DNA of 64,000 bases from Oscillospiraceae bacterium (GTDB lineage: Bacteria > Bacillota > Clostridia > UMGS1840 > HGM11507): positions 1 to 64,000 of the forward strand of contig SVKB01000005.1 of the NCBI GenBank assembly GCA_015068665.1, read 5' to 3'. Shown one piece after another: positions 37,478 through 46,458 of the stretch. Made by a program: the position numbers and the translations under genes. The notes beneath the pieces were generated by a model that was not told where the DNA came from, made no database searches, and worked only from the letters and a program-made list of their open reading frames with translations. The first letter of the stretch is position 1. Each line of letters starts with the position of its first letter.

Positions 37478-38209
37478 TTAAAGCTCAAGCTCGTAGAGTA
37501 TATTGAACACCACCGAAAGGCCGGCAGTTTCAGTTCTTAAAATTCTGTTTCCCAAAGTAACCGGCTTTATGCCATAGCTTTCAATAAGCTTAACCTCCTC
37601 GGCTGAAAAGCCACCCTCGGGACCGATTATAACAGCAATCCTTTCACCCGTAAAGCCTTTAACGGCATTCTTCAGAGTATACCCCTTTGCTTCCTCATAG
37701 GGGAAAATCACAAGATCAAAATCCTTAGACTTTTCAAGAAATTCCTTTAAGGAGATAAGGTCGCAGACCTCGGGAATAATTCCCCTGCCCGACTGCTTTG
37801 CGGCGGACATTGCGATTTTTTCAAACCGCTCCTTTTTCTTTGAAAAATCTTTTGGGGTAAGCCTGGATACACACCTTACCATATTAACCGGAGTTATATC
37901 GAAAACGCCTGCCTCAACGCATTTTTCAACGATGAGTGAAAGCTTATCACCCTTCGGCAAGCCCTGAAATAGTGAAATCTTTACCAAAGGCTCTGCCGCA
38001 CTTTTCATCTTATCGGTAATTTTCAGGATAACATTTTCCTTTGAGATTTCTTCAATAACCGAGGTGTAATCAAAGCCCGAGCTGTCCGAAACGGTTACCT
38101 CATCACCTTTTTTACATCTTAAAACATTTATAAGATGATGCATATTTTCTCCGCTTATAGAAATATTATCCCCTGAAATTTCATTGCTGTTTACAAAAAA
38201 TTTAGGCAT
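37478..38209 (-). CDS. rsmE: 16S rRNA m3U1498 methyltransferase
   Basis: 243 aa. SPOUT methyltransferase acting on 30S subunits. N-terminal PUA-like domain (HHLINVLRCKKGDEVTVSD), FQGLPKGDKLSLIVEKCVE, and the knot with IGPEGGFSAEEV and LGNRILRTETAGL. Full length. First gene of the rsmE-membrane protein-glyS unit. Confidence 0.95.
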   Translation of the reverse strand: MPKFFVNSNEISGDNISISGENMHHLINVLRCKKGDEVTVSDSSGFDYTSVIEEISKENVILKITDKMKSAAEPLVKISLFQGLPKGDKLSLIVEKCVEAGVFDITPVNMVRCVSRLTPKDFSKKKERFEKIAMSAAKQSGRGIIPEVCDLISLKEFLEKSKDFDLVIFPYEEAKGYTLKNAVKGFTGERIAVIIGPEGGFSAEEVKLIESYGIKPVTLGNRILRTETAGLSVVFNILYELEL

Positions 38210-38261
38210 TTACATAAAATCCTTTCGCATTTCATCGCCACAATTAATCTCATTATATGAT

Positions 38262-38291
38262 ATTATACCAAAATCAATTAAATTTTTCAAG
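38262..38291 (-). promoter_or_regulatory. Promoter of rsmE operon
   Basis: On the - strand: TTGAAA (38286-38291), 18-nt spacer, TATAAT (38262-38267); divergent from the mrp promoter. Confidence 0.65.
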
Positions 38292-38307
38292 TATTATATT
38301 AAAAACT

Positions 38308-38336
38308 TGATTTATTTTTTTCTTTGTATTATAATA
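38308..38336 (+). promoter_or_regulatory. Promoter of mrp
   Basis: TTGATT (38308-38313), 17-nt spacer, TATAAT (38331-38336). Confidence 0.7.
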
Positions 38337-38378
38337 CATTTTGGTTGATTATATCAACCGGAAAGGAAGTTATGAAAA

Positions 38379-39206
38379 ATGAGCGAATGTACACACGATT
38401 GCAGCACATGCTCTTCAAAATGTGCAAATGCAAAGCCTGAAAGCTTACTTGAAAGTCCTCACGAGCTTTCGGATATTAAAAAGGTTATAGGTATTGTCAG
38501 CGGTAAGGGGGGCGTTGGTAAATCCATGATTACCGCTCTTATGGCTGTACTTTTAAACAGAAAAGGATATAAAACCGCTATTCTTGATGCGGATATAACA
38601 GGCCCGTCCATTCCAAAGGCGTTCGGTCTTAAAGAAAAGGCTATGGGTAATAAATTCGGTCTGTATCCGGTTGTTTCAAAAACCGGAGTAGATGTAATGA
38701 GTCTTAACCTGCTTTTAGATAATGAAACCGATCCGGTTGTGTGGAGAGGTCCTGTTATTGCAGGCACCGTTAAGCAGTTCTGGACCGATGTTATATGGTC
38801 GGATGTTGACTTTATGTTTATTGATATGCCACCCGGAACAGGTGATGTTCCCCTTACAGTTTTCCAGACTATTCCCGTTGACGGAATAATTGTTGTTACC
38901 TCTCCTCAGGATCTGGTATCCATGATTGTTTCAAAGGCGCTTAACATGGCAAAGCTTATGAATATCCCCGTTATAGGTATTGTGGAAAACTACAGCTATC
39001 TTGAATGTCCTGACTGCAAAAAGAAAATCAAGGTATTCGGTGACAGCAATATTGATGAAATTGCAAAGGGCTTCGGAGTTGAAGTTCTTGCAAAGATGCC
39101 TATTGATCCGTATTTAGCTGAAAATGCAGACTCAGGGCTTATCGAGCTGTACTCAGGAAAGGCTCTTGACAACTGTGCCGACAAGGTAGAGGGGCTTTTA
39201 AAATGA
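38379..39206 (+). CDS. Mrp/NBP35-family iron-sulfur carrier ATPase
   Basis: 275 aa. Cytosolic P-loop protein that carries or inserts Fe-S clusters. N-terminal cysteine cluster (Cys4, Cys8, Cys11, Cys15), deviant Walker A SGKGGVGKS, DADITGPSIPKAFG, IDMPPGTGD, and a C-terminal CPDC pair for the shared cluster. The N-terminal cysteines make it NBP35-like. Overlaps the next gene by 4 nt. Confidence 0.92.
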   Translation: MSECTHDCSTCSSKCANAKPESLLESPHELSDIKKVIGIVSGKGGVGKSMITALMAVLLNRKGYKTAILDADITGPSIPKAFGLKEKAMGNKFGLYPVVSKTGVDVMSLNLLLDNETDPVVWRGPVIAGTVKQFWTDVIWSDVDFMFIDMPPGTGDVPLTVFQTIPVDGIIVVTSPQDLVSMIVSKALNMAKLMNIPVIGIVENYSYLECPDCKKKIKVFGDSNIDEIAKGFGVEVLAKMPIDPYLAENADSGLIELYSGKALDNCADKVEGLLK

Positions 39207-39649
39207 GCAGAGGATTAAAGGCAAAGAAGCTTTTTACAGAGGGGTATAACTGTACTCAGTCGGTGGTTGGTGCTTTTTCGGATTTACTGCCCTTTGATTT
39301 TGATACACTCCTTAAGCTTTCCTCCCCCTTCGGCGGCGGAATGGGAAGGCTGAGAGAGGTTTGCGGAGCGGTAAGCGGAATGTTTATCGTACTGGGCTTT
39401 TTAGAGGGCTATGACAACACCTCCGACAGTGAGGCAAAAAAGAAGCTTTATGCTTCGGTTCAGAAGCTTGCCAAAAGCTTTGAGGAGGAAAACGGAACAA
39501 TTATATGCCGGGAGCTTCTTGGACTTTCGGTAAAAAGCGAAAATCCCACTCCCGAAAAAAGAACCGATGAATACTATAAAAAAAGACCCTGCGCTGAGCT
39601 GTGCGAGATGGCGGCAAATATACTTGAAAATTATATCGTGAACAAATAA
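39203..39649 (+). CDS. C_GCAxxG_C_C family protein
   Basis: 148 aa. Redox/Fe-S-associated family named for its cysteines. GYNCTQSVVGAF (Cys17), FGGGMGRLREVCGAVSGMF (Cys54), IICRELLG (Cys103) and RPCAELCEMAA (Cys131, Cys135) are conserved. The motif reads CGAVSG rather than GCAxxG. ATG overlaps the mrp stop, which hints that the Mrp protein may supply its cluster; that is inference. Confidence 0.85.
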   Translation: MSRGLKAKKLFTEGYNCTQSVVGAFSDLLPFDFDTLLKLSSPFGGGMGRLREVCGAVSGMFIVLGFLEGYDNTSDSEAKKKLYASVQKLAKSFEEENGTIICRELLGLSVKSENPTPEKRTDEYYKKRPCAELCEMAANILENYIVNK

Positions 39650-39700
39650 AGGGATGTTAAAATTCCCCTGCGAAAATAATTTCAGAAATCAAAATTAAAA

Positions 39701-39821
39701 AGATAGAGGCCGAATGGCATCTCTATCTTTTCCTTTATGTACCGAAGGTACAATTCGTGACACGAAGTGTCAATTCATGTTATCACGGATAACAATTCAT
39801 GCATTGAAAATGCAATTCATT
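39701..39821 (+). repeat. Hairpin array, AATTCAT-linker family, with head hairpin
   Basis: Head hairpin AGATAGAG...CTCTATCT around GCCGAATGGC (39701-39728). Then units GTACC-GAA-GGTAC, GACAC-GAA-GTGTC, GTTATC-ACG-GATAAC and GCATTGAAAATGC joined by AATTCRT linkers. It is in the 3' region of the C_GCAxxG_C_C gene, before the shared terminator. The head's inner sequence is the same as in the 21434 copy, though the outer stem differs. Confidence 0.8.
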
Positions 39822-39855
39822 AAAAAAGCATTCAGCAACAGCTGAATGCTTTTTT
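39822..39855. terminator. Bidirectional terminator
   Basis: AAAAAAGCATTCAGC-AACA-GCTGAATGCTTTTTT, 15-bp stem with A and T tracts at each end, between converging genes. Confidence 0.9.
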
Positions 39856-39856
39856 A

Positions 39857-40414
39857 CTATATTTCGTTTCCTTCTTTATCGAAAAGCGGAAGCTTTTCAA
39901 GAGCAATTATATCAGGACGGTTGATGGCATCACCTTCGGCTAAAACCGCCATTTTTGCCGCAACGTTACCCCCTGCCTTTTCAACAAGTGCTTCAAGTGC
40001 CTTTAAGGATTCACCTGTACTTATAACATCATCAATTATAAGAACTCTTTTACCTTTTAAAAGCTCTACATCATCCTCGCCTAAGTAAAGCATCTGTTCA
40101 CCGTGAGTGGTTATTGAATTAACTGAAACACTTATAAGATTTTTCATATAAACCTTGGGGCGCTTTCTTGCAATAACATATTTGTTATTTCCCGACTGTC
40201 TTGCCATTTCATAAATAAGAGGAATACTTTTTGCTTCTGCGGTTATCATTATATCGCATTCGGGAGCTTTCTCTAATAGTGCTTTTGCGCAGCACTCGGT
40301 AAGCTCAACATCACCAAACAGAATAAATGCTGCAATCTGAAGATTGTCATTAACTTTAAATAGCGGCAGTTCTCTTTTAAGACCTGCAACGCTTAGTGTA
40401 TATGAATTATTCAT
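39857..40414 (-). CDS. Purine-type phosphoribosyltransferase
   Basis: 185 aa. Transfers a base to PRPP. PRPP loop VLIIDDVISTGES (near 123-135), YVIARKRPKVYM and an N-terminal hood resembling adenine/xanthine phosphoribosyltransferases. Downstream of a NCS2 purine permease gene, consistent with purine salvage. Whether it is apt, xpt or a PRT-domain regulator cannot be decided here. Confidence 0.8.
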   Translation of the reverse strand: MNNSYTLSVAGLKRELPLFKVNDNLQIAAFILFGDVELTECCAKALLEKAPECDIMITAEAKSIPLIYEMARQSGNNKYVIARKRPKVYMKNLISVSVNSITTHGEQMLYLGEDDVELLKGKRVLIIDDVISTGESLKALEALVEKAGGNVAAKMAVLAEGDAINRPDIIALEKLPLFDKEGNEI

Positions 40415-40437
40415 AATTATGTACCTTTCGTATTAAT

Positions 40438-40459
40438 GGGGATGTATTTCTACATCCCC
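40438..40459 (-). promoter_or_regulatory. Intercistronic hairpin
   Basis: Perfect 9-bp stem with a GAAA tetraloop on the - strand (GGGGATGTA-GAAA-TACATCCCC) between the permease and phosphoribosyltransferase genes. No U-tract follows, so it is more likely an RNA-stability or attenuation element than a full terminator. Confidence 0.45.
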
Positions 40460-40482
40460 CGCTGTTTATGTTTTGCAATTTA

Positions 40483-41838
40483 TTACATTACCTGAGTAAT
40501 TATGTACAGCGCAAATAATGCAACGGATATCCACATAATAGGACTTACATCTTTAATTTTACCGCAAAGAATTTTTAAAACAACCCATGCTATCATACCG
40601 AACATAATACCTGTTGCAATAGAATATGCAAAAGGCATCATAACAATTGCCAGGAATCCGCCGATTGAATCAGCGATATCGCCGTCAAAGTCCATTTTGG
40701 TAACTGCAGACAGCATCAGAAGACCAACAAATATCATTGCAGGCGCTGTTGCAAATCCCGGAATTGCAAGGAATATAGGCGCAAGGGGAATAGCAAGTAA
40801 GAAAAGAATTCCTGTTGTCAGAGCTGTAAGACCTGTTCTTCCGCCCGCTGCAACACCTGCTGAGGATTCAACATAGCTGGTAACGGTTGAAGTACCAAGG
40901 CAAGCACCTGCAACAGTACCGACAGCATCTGCCATTAAGGCGCCGCCTGCTCTCGGTAAGGTTCCGTTCTGGTCAAGAAGATTGCCCTTCTGTGCAACAC
41001 CGATCAATGTACCTACCGTGTCAAATATATCGGTATAAAGGAATGTAAACATTACAATTGCAAAGGAAGCAAAGCTATTTACAACAAAACCAAAATCAAA
41101 CTGGAATAATGCCGGAGCCGCAAAATTAGCTTTGATAGCCTCCCAGGAAAGATTAGGTATTAAAGAATAAACACCGGCATCAATATTAACCTGATACCAT
41201 CCGATAAGCTCAGCAATAATACCAAGCACCCAGGTAGCAAGGATACCTATTAAAATATCACCTGTAACCTTATAGTGATGAAGAACTCCGATAATAAGAA
41301 GCCCTACAATTGCAAGAACAACCTGAGGTGAGCTTAAGTCTCCAAGACCTACTAATGTGGAATCGTTATTAACAACTATTCCTGCGTTGATAAGTGCAAT
41401 AATTGTTATAAATAAACCGATACCGGCTGTGATACCAAGCTTTAAGTTAGCAGGAATTTTATTAACCAATGCTTCTCTGAATTTAAATATTGAAAGAATC
41501 ATAAATATAAAACCTTCAAATAAAATAGCAGTAAGAGCAACCTTATAGGAATAGCCCATGCCTAAGCATACTGTATAGGTAAAGAATGCATTAAGCCCCA
41601 TACCTGATGCAAGTGCAACAGGATAGTTTGCAAAGAATGCCATACAGATTGTACCGATTGCCGCTGAAAGTGCGGTAGCCATAAATATAGCTGCAGGGCC
41701 GGGGCCGTCAGGGATTATACCAAGCATTCCCGGATTAACTGCTAAGATATACGCCATCGCAAGGAAGGTGGTTATACCCGCAAGAATTTCAGTTTTAACA
41801 TTTGTGCCATTTTGTTTTAATTTGAAAAGTTTTTCCAT
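40483..41838 (-). CDS. NCS2-family purine permease (AzgA/GhxP-like)
   Basis: 451 aa, 12-14 predicted membrane helices. ILAGITTFLAMAYILAVNP, ANYPVALASGMGLNAFFTY, FLYTDIFDTVGTLIGVA and GTSTVTSYVESSAGVAAGGR are typical of the adenine/guanine/hypoxanthine group. No purine riboswitch is visible in the short leader. Own promoter at 41888-41916. Confidence 0.93.
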   Translation of the reverse strand: MEKLFKLKQNGTNVKTEILAGITTFLAMAYILAVNPGMLGIIPDGPGPAAIFMATALSAAIGTICMAFFANYPVALASGMGLNAFFTYTVCLGMGYSYKVALTAILFEGFIFMILSIFKFREALVNKIPANLKLGITAGIGLFITIIALINAGIVVNNDSTLVGLGDLSSPQVVLAIVGLLIIGVLHHYKVTGDILIGILATWVLGIIAELIGWYQVNIDAGVYSLIPNLSWEAIKANFAAPALFQFDFGFVVNSFASFAIVMFTFLYTDIFDTVGTLIGVAQKGNLLDQNGTLPRAGGALMADAVGTVAGACLGTSTVTSYVESSAGVAAGGRTGLTALTTGILFLLAIPLAPIFLAIPGFATAPAMIFVGLLMLSAVTKMDFDGDIADSIGGFLAIVMMPFAYSIATGIMFGMIAWVVLKILCGKIKDVSPIMWISVALFALYIITQVM

Positions 41839-41887
41839 TTTACTCTCTCCTTTTTTATCCCGTAGGAATATTTTTCAGCACATCCTA

Positions 41888-41916
41888 ATTATACATCTTA
41901 TCCAAAATAAATTCAA
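41888..41916 (-). promoter_or_regulatory. Promoter of the permease gene
   Basis: On the - strand: TTGAAT (41911-41916), 17-nt spacer, TATAAT (41888-41893). The rest of 41839-42149 holds an imperfect A/T-tract hairpin near 42007-42062 and the ctsR control region; no gene. Confidence 0.75.
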
Positions 41917-42076
41917 GTTTTTTTAAATAATTTGTTATTTTTTATCTATAGAAATATTTTTTTGGTTTTTTAAAGATTTAAGGCGTTTTTTAAAGATTAA
42001 GTAAGAAAAAAAGAGCTTTACCCTGTTTTTCGACTGAATTTTATTAAAAAAGCCTCTTTTTTACCTATTTTGCCTC

Positions 42077-42105
42077 TTTACAAATCAGGAAAAGTGGTTT
42101 ATTAT
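42077..42105 (+). promoter_or_regulatory. Promoter of ctsR operon
   Basis: TTTACA (42077-42082), 17-nt spacer, TATTAT (42100-42105). Confidence 0.7.
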
Positions 42106-42113
42106 ATAGCTAA

Positions 42114-42136
42114 GATCAAAGATAGTCAAAGTCAAA
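42114..42136 (+). promoter_or_regulatory. CtsR operator with a third heptad
   Basis: GATCAAA-GAT-AGTCAAA-GTCAAA: two heptads in the standard NAN-spaced arrangement plus an immediately adjacent third, just downstream of the -10 box and 14 nt before ctsR. Confidence 0.9.
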
Positions 42137-42149
42137 AAGAGGTGATTTT

Positions 42150-42599
42150 ATGGCAATATCGGATATTATAGAGGGATATATCAAAGAGCTTCTTGCATCG
42201 GGGAATGAGGTTGTTATAAAAAGAAATGACCTGGCAACCTATTTTAACTGTGTTCCCTCTCAGATAAATTATGTTATAGCAACCCGCTTCACACCTGACC
42301 ACGGTTTTTTGGTGGAATCCAAGCGTGGTGGCGGCGGCGGAATAACCATCAGAAGAGTTTTGCTTAAAAAGGATGACTATTTAAGCACTCTTATCAATTC
42401 CATAGGAGCAAGGCTTAAGCAAAGCGAGGCTTTTTCCTATGTAAAAACAATGTATGAATATGAAATTATAACCGAGAGAGAGGCAAATATAATTTTTGCC
42501 GCTGTTTCGGATAATACCCTTATGGTCGACCCTTCAATAAAGGATTATTTAAGGGCGGTTATTTTAAAAAATATACTTATTAATATTAAAAGGAGCTGA
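42150..42599 (+). CDS. ctsR: Transcriptional repressor CtsR
   Basis: 149 aa. Class III heat-shock repressor, released when heat alters its glycine loop. MAISDIIEGYIKELL, NCVPSQINYVIATRFT and the tetra-Gly loop KRGGGGGITIRR (five Gly here) are present. Autoregulated through the operator directly upstream. First gene of ctsR-mcsA-mcsB-clpC. Confidence 0.97.
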   Translation: MAISDIIEGYIKELLASGNEVVIKRNDLATYFNCVPSQINYVIATRFTPDHGFLVESKRGGGGGITIRRVLLKKDDYLSTLINSIGARLKQSEAFSYVKTMYEYEIITEREANIIFAAVSDNTLMVDPSIKDYLRAVILKNILINIKRS

Positions 42600-42604
42600 A
42601 GCTT

Positions 42605-43084
42605 ATGCTTTGTCAGAAATGTCAGAAGAAAAATGCAACTGTTAAAATAGTAAAAAACCATAACGGTAATATTACCGAAGAATATTTATGCAAGGATTGT
42701 GCAGGAACGGTGGATTTAAAGTTCAAGGATTTTTCAGCAGACGGAATTTTTGATAATTTCTTTTCACTTTTATCCCCTGCCCCCGGCGGAAACCCTCATT
42801 GCAAGGGCTGTGATACCACCTTTTTGGAATTTAAGAAAACCGGAAAATTAGGATGTGTTCACTGCTTTGAGACCTTTTCACCCTATCTTGACAAAACCTT
42901 GAAAAATTACCACGGGGCATCGGTGCATACCGGAAAAATCCCCAAGCGCTCAGGTGAAGGAATCAAGATTAAAAAGGAAATGGACAGCCTGAAGGCAGAG
43001 CTTCAGAAGGCTGTATACGAGGAGCGCTATGAGGATGCCGCAGGATTAAGAGATAAAATAAGGAAACTGGAGGGACAGGAATGA
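42605..43084 (+). CDS. mcsA: McsA, activator of McsB
   Basis: 159 aa. Four CxxC zinc pairs (CQKC, CKDC, CKGC, CVHC) followed by a C-terminal UVR-type coiled motif (AVYEERYEDAAGLRDKIRKLE split over residues ~130-152). Activates the arginine kinase encoded next, with which it overlaps by 4 nt. Confidence 0.95.
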   Translation: MLCQKCQKKNATVKIVKNHNGNITEEYLCKDCAGTVDLKFKDFSADGIFDNFFSLLSPAPGGNPHCKGCDTTFLEFKKTGKLGCVHCFETFSPYLDKTLKNYHGASVHTGKIPKRSGEGIKIKKEMDSLKAELQKAVYEERYEDAAGLRDKIRKLEGQE

Positions 43085-44040
43085 GTAATATTGTTATAAG
43101 CTCAAGAATACGCCTTGCAAGAAATTTCAAGGACTACAATTTTATATATAAGCTTGACGAAAAGGATGCCTTAAAAATTACCGAGGCGGTAAAGAATACT
43201 GTGTTAACCTCCTCGGATGCATCCCCCTCCTATTTCAGGGAGATTACGGGTGAGGAATTAAAAAAAGAGGGCGGAAAGCTTATTGAGGAGCATCTTATAA
43301 GCCCTGATTTTATGAATCTTGCAATCCCCTGTGCGGTGATAATTGATAACTCAAGGGAAATAAGCATTATGGTAAATGAGGAGGATCACTTAAGAATCCA
43401 GGTTATAAAGCCCGGCTTTAATTTAAAGGAGGCTCTTAAAATCGCAAATGCCTGCGATGACCTGATTGAAGAAAAAAATGAATATGCCTTTTCGGAAAAA
43501 TACGGTTATCTTACCACCTGCCCTACCAATGTGGGAACAGGGCTGCGTGCTTCGGTAATGCTTCATCTTCCCGCAATTACAATGTGCGGAAGACTGGAGG
43601 CTTTAAAAAACAATCTTAACAGACTGGGAATTACCATAAGAGGCTGTTACGGTGAGGGCTCAAAGGCCTACGGAAATCTTTATCAGATATCAAACCAGGT
43701 AACACTGGGGCTTTCCGAGGAGGAAATTACAGAAAGACTTACGGGTGTAGTGGAAAAAATCATTACCGATGAGGAAAATTTAAGAGAATCAATTAAAAGC
43801 GATGCTCTTACCGATAAAATTTTAAGGGCGGAGGGAATTTTAAAAAGCTGTTATCTTTTAAGCTTTAAAGAATTTACCGATTTATGGTCTTATGTTTATC
43901 TTGGAATGGATATGGGAATAATTGATAAAAAAGAGGATTTTTACAAGCTGATAGCGTCACTGGCGCCTAACAGTCTTATGGAGGAAAATCCCGAAGCGCG
44001 CGACAGGAAGCGTGCTCAATTAATAAAGGAAGTGATATAA
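43081..44040 (+). CDS. mcsB: Protein-arginine kinase McsB
   Basis: 319 aa. Phosphorylates arginines, tagging proteins for ClpC-ClpP. ISSRIRLARNFKDYNF, CPTNVGTGLRASVMLHLP and the phosphoarginine-sensing RDRKRA motif near the C-terminus are intact. Shorter than Bacillus McsB (about 360 aa) but motif-complete. clpC starts immediately after its stop codon. Confidence 0.95.
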   Translation: MSNIVISSRIRLARNFKDYNFIYKLDEKDALKITEAVKNTVLTSSDASPSYFREITGEELKKEGGKLIEEHLISPDFMNLAIPCAVIIDNSREISIMVNEEDHLRIQVIKPGFNLKEALKIANACDDLIEEKNEYAFSEKYGYLTTCPTNVGTGLRASVMLHLPAITMCGRLEALKNNLNRLGITIRGCYGEGSKAYGNLYQISNQVTLGLSEEEITERLTGVVEKIITDEENLRESIKSDALTDKILRAEGILKSCYLLSFKEFTDLWSYVYLGMDMGIIDKKEDFYKLIASLAPNSLMEENPEARDRKRAQLIKEVI

Positions 44041-46458
44041 ATGCCTGAAAAGAAATTTACACAGAGAGCGGCTCTTGCGTTATCTTTATCCGAAAAGGCA
44101 GCAGAGGAGCTTGGCCACAGCTATATAGGAAGCGAACATCTTCTTGCAGGACTTTTAAAGGAGGGCACGGGCCCTGCCTGCAAGACACTTGAGGAATTCG
44201 GAATAACCGAACAGAAGGTAATTGATAAAATTTCAGAGCTAATCGGAATGGGAAACAAGGATTCCAAGCATATTACCCCTACCCCTCGGGTAAAGCGAAT
44301 CCTTGAAATTTCCCTGGAGATTGCTGTTAATTACAATCATAAGTATATCGGCACCGAGCATATTCTCCTTGGAATTTTATCCGAAAACGATTCGGTGGCT
44401 TACAGGATTTTAGAGGAGCTTACTCCCGATGTCAACCGTATTACCGATTCGCTTTTAAAGTTTTTCGGTGAAAAGGGCACAGGGGCAGGTGCCGAGCAAA
44501 AATCGCAGGGCGGTGCAGCGGAAGAACAGGAATTCGGTACCGATTTAACAAAAGCGGCTAAAGAGGGAAAGCTTGACCCTGTTATAGGCCGTGATGAGGA
44601 AATCCAGAGGGTTATTGAAATTTTATCAAGAAGAACAAAAAACAATCCTTGCCTTATCGGTGAGCCCGGTGTAGGTAAAACTGCCATTGCAGAAGGGCTT
44701 GCACAAAAAATTATTGAAAACAAGGTACCCGAAACCCTTAAGGATAAAAAGCTTATTACTCTTGATTTAACCTCTATGCTTGCAGGTGCGAAATACCGCG
44801 GAGAGTTTGAAGAAAGAATCAAAAAGGTATTAAATAAGGTCAAGGAGGAAAAGAACTCAATTCTTTTCATTGATGAAATTCACACTATTGTCGGTGCAGG
44901 TGCGGCTGAAGGTGCAATTGATGCGGCAAATATATTAAAGCCCTCTCTTGCAAGAGGTGAAATTCAGTTAATAGGTGCAACCACTCTTGATGAATACAGA
45001 AAATATATTGAAAAGGATTCGGCTCTGGAAAGAAGATTCCAGCCTGTTAATGTTTCCGAGCCCACCGAGGCTGAAGCAATTGAAATTCTGAAAGGGCTTC
45101 GTGATAAATACGAAGCACATCATAAGGTAGAAATCACCGACGCCGCCATTGAAAGTGCGGTTACCCTGTCCTCAAGGTATATTACCGACAGATTCTTACC
45201 CGATAAGGCAATTGATTTAATTGATGAGGCATCCTCAAAGCTCAGAATCAAAAATATGACGGCACCTGAGGATTTCAAGGAGCTTGAAGCACAAATTGAA
45301 AAAATCAAGGCGGAAAAAAATGAAGCTATAGCCTCGGAGGAATTTGAAAAGGCGGCAAAGCTTCGTGACGAGGAAGCACAGCTTATCGGTACTCTCAATA
45401 AGAAAAAGGAAGAAAGAAGCAAGGAAATTTCAAAGGTAGTAAATCAGGTTACCGAGGAAGACATTGCAACAGTTATTTCTGCCTGGACAAAAATCCCCGT
45501 TGCCAAGCTTACCGAGGAGGAAAGCGAAAAGCTTTTAAAGCTTGAGGACAATATGCATAAAAAGGTTATAGGTCAGGAGGAGGCAGTTTCAAAAATTGCA
45601 AGAGCAATAAGGAGAAACCGTGCAGGCTTAAAGGATCCCGAAAGACCTATCGGCTCATTTTTATTCTTAGGACCTACGGGTGTAGGTAAAACCGAGGTAG
45701 CAAAGACATTAGCGGATGTTTTATTCGGAAGCAGAGATAATATGATAAGAATTGATATGTCCGAATATATGGAAAAACATTCGGTTTCTCGTCTTATAGG
45801 CTCGCCCCCGGGATATGTAGGGCACGATGAGGGCGGTCAGCTTACCAAGAAGGTCAGACAAAACCCTTATTCGGTTGTTCTTTTTGATGAAATAGAAAAG
45901 GCTCATCCCGATGTTTTCAATACCCTTCTTCAGATTTTAGAGGACGGAATTCTTACCGATTCTCAGGGAAGAAGAGTTAATTTTAAAAATACGGTTATTA
46001 TTATGACCTCTAATATCGGCGCTTCAAAAATAACCGAAACCAGAGAAAGACTTGGCTTTGCGAGTGCGGAGGATAAAGAGGAATCCTATGAAAAAATCAA
46101 GGAAAATGTTCTCGGGGAACTAAAAAACTACCTTCGTCCCGAGTTTATTAACCGAATTGACGATATAGTTGTTTTCCATAAATTAACTGAGGAAAATATC
46201 AGGGATATTTCGGTTATTATGCTCTCCTCTCTTACCGAAAGAATTAAGGAAAAGGGTATTGATATTAATGTAGACGAATCGGTATATTCATATCTTATGA
46301 AAAAAGGCTACAGTCCCGCCTTCGGTGCAAGACCCTTAAGAAGAACAATACAAACGGATATTGAGGATTTACTGTCCGAGGAGCTTTTAAAGGGTACAAT
46401 CAAAAAGGGTGAAGGCTATAGAATTACCGTTAAAGATGAGAAAATTGTAATAGAATGA
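44041..46458 (+). CDS. clpC: ATP-dependent Clp protease ATP-binding subunit ClpC
   Basis: 805 aa. Unfoldase that feeds ClpP. N-terminal double Clp-N repeats (FTQRAALALSLSEKAAEEL and KYIGTEHILLGIL), D1 Walker A GEPGVGKTA, a UVR-type middle domain (AIASEEFEKAAKLRDEEAQL), D2 Walker A GPTGVGKTE and a ClpP-docking ERLGFAS loop. The TGA stop overlaps the first linker of a hairpin array; no separate terminator is visible. Confidence 0.97.
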   Translation: MPEKKFTQRAALALSLSEKAAEELGHSYIGSEHLLAGLLKEGTGPACKTLEEFGITEQKVIDKISELIGMGNKDSKHITPTPRVKRILEISLEIAVNYNHKYIGTEHILLGILSENDSVAYRILEELTPDVNRITDSLLKFFGEKGTGAGAEQKSQGGAAEEQEFGTDLTKAAKEGKLDPVIGRDEEIQRVIEILSRRTKNNPCLIGEPGVGKTAIAEGLAQKIIENKVPETLKDKKLITLDLTSMLAGAKYRGEFEERIKKVLNKVKEEKNSILFIDEIHTIVGAGAAEGAIDAANILKPSLARGEIQLIGATTLDEYRKYIEKDSALERRFQPVNVSEPTEAEAIEILKGLRDKYEAHHKVEITDAAIESAVTLSSRYITDRFLPDKAIDLIDEASSKLRIKNMTAPEDFKELEAQIEKIKAEKNEAIASEEFEKAAKLRDEEAQLIGTLNKKKEERSKEISKVVNQVTEEDIATVISAWTKIPVAKLTEEESEKLLKLEDNMHKKVIGQEEAVSKIARAIRRNRAGLKDPERPIGSFLFLGPTGVGKTEVAKTLADVLFGSRDNMIRIDMSEYMEKHSVSRLIGSPPGYVGHDEGGQLTKKVRQNPYSVVLFDEIEKAHPDVFNTLLQILEDGILTDSQGRRVNFKNTVIIMTSNIGASKITETRERLGFASAEDKEESYEKIKENVLGELKNYLRPEFINRIDDIVVFHKLTEENIRDISVIMLSSLTERIKEKGIDINVDESVYSYLMKKGYSPAFGARPLRRTIQTDIEDLLSEELLKGTIKKGEGYRITVKDEKIVIE

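Noticed and set aside
41839-42149. Purine riboswitch upstream of the NCS2 permease
   Set aside because: The predicted leader is about 45 nt and lacks the three-way-junction sequence; only a promoter is visible.
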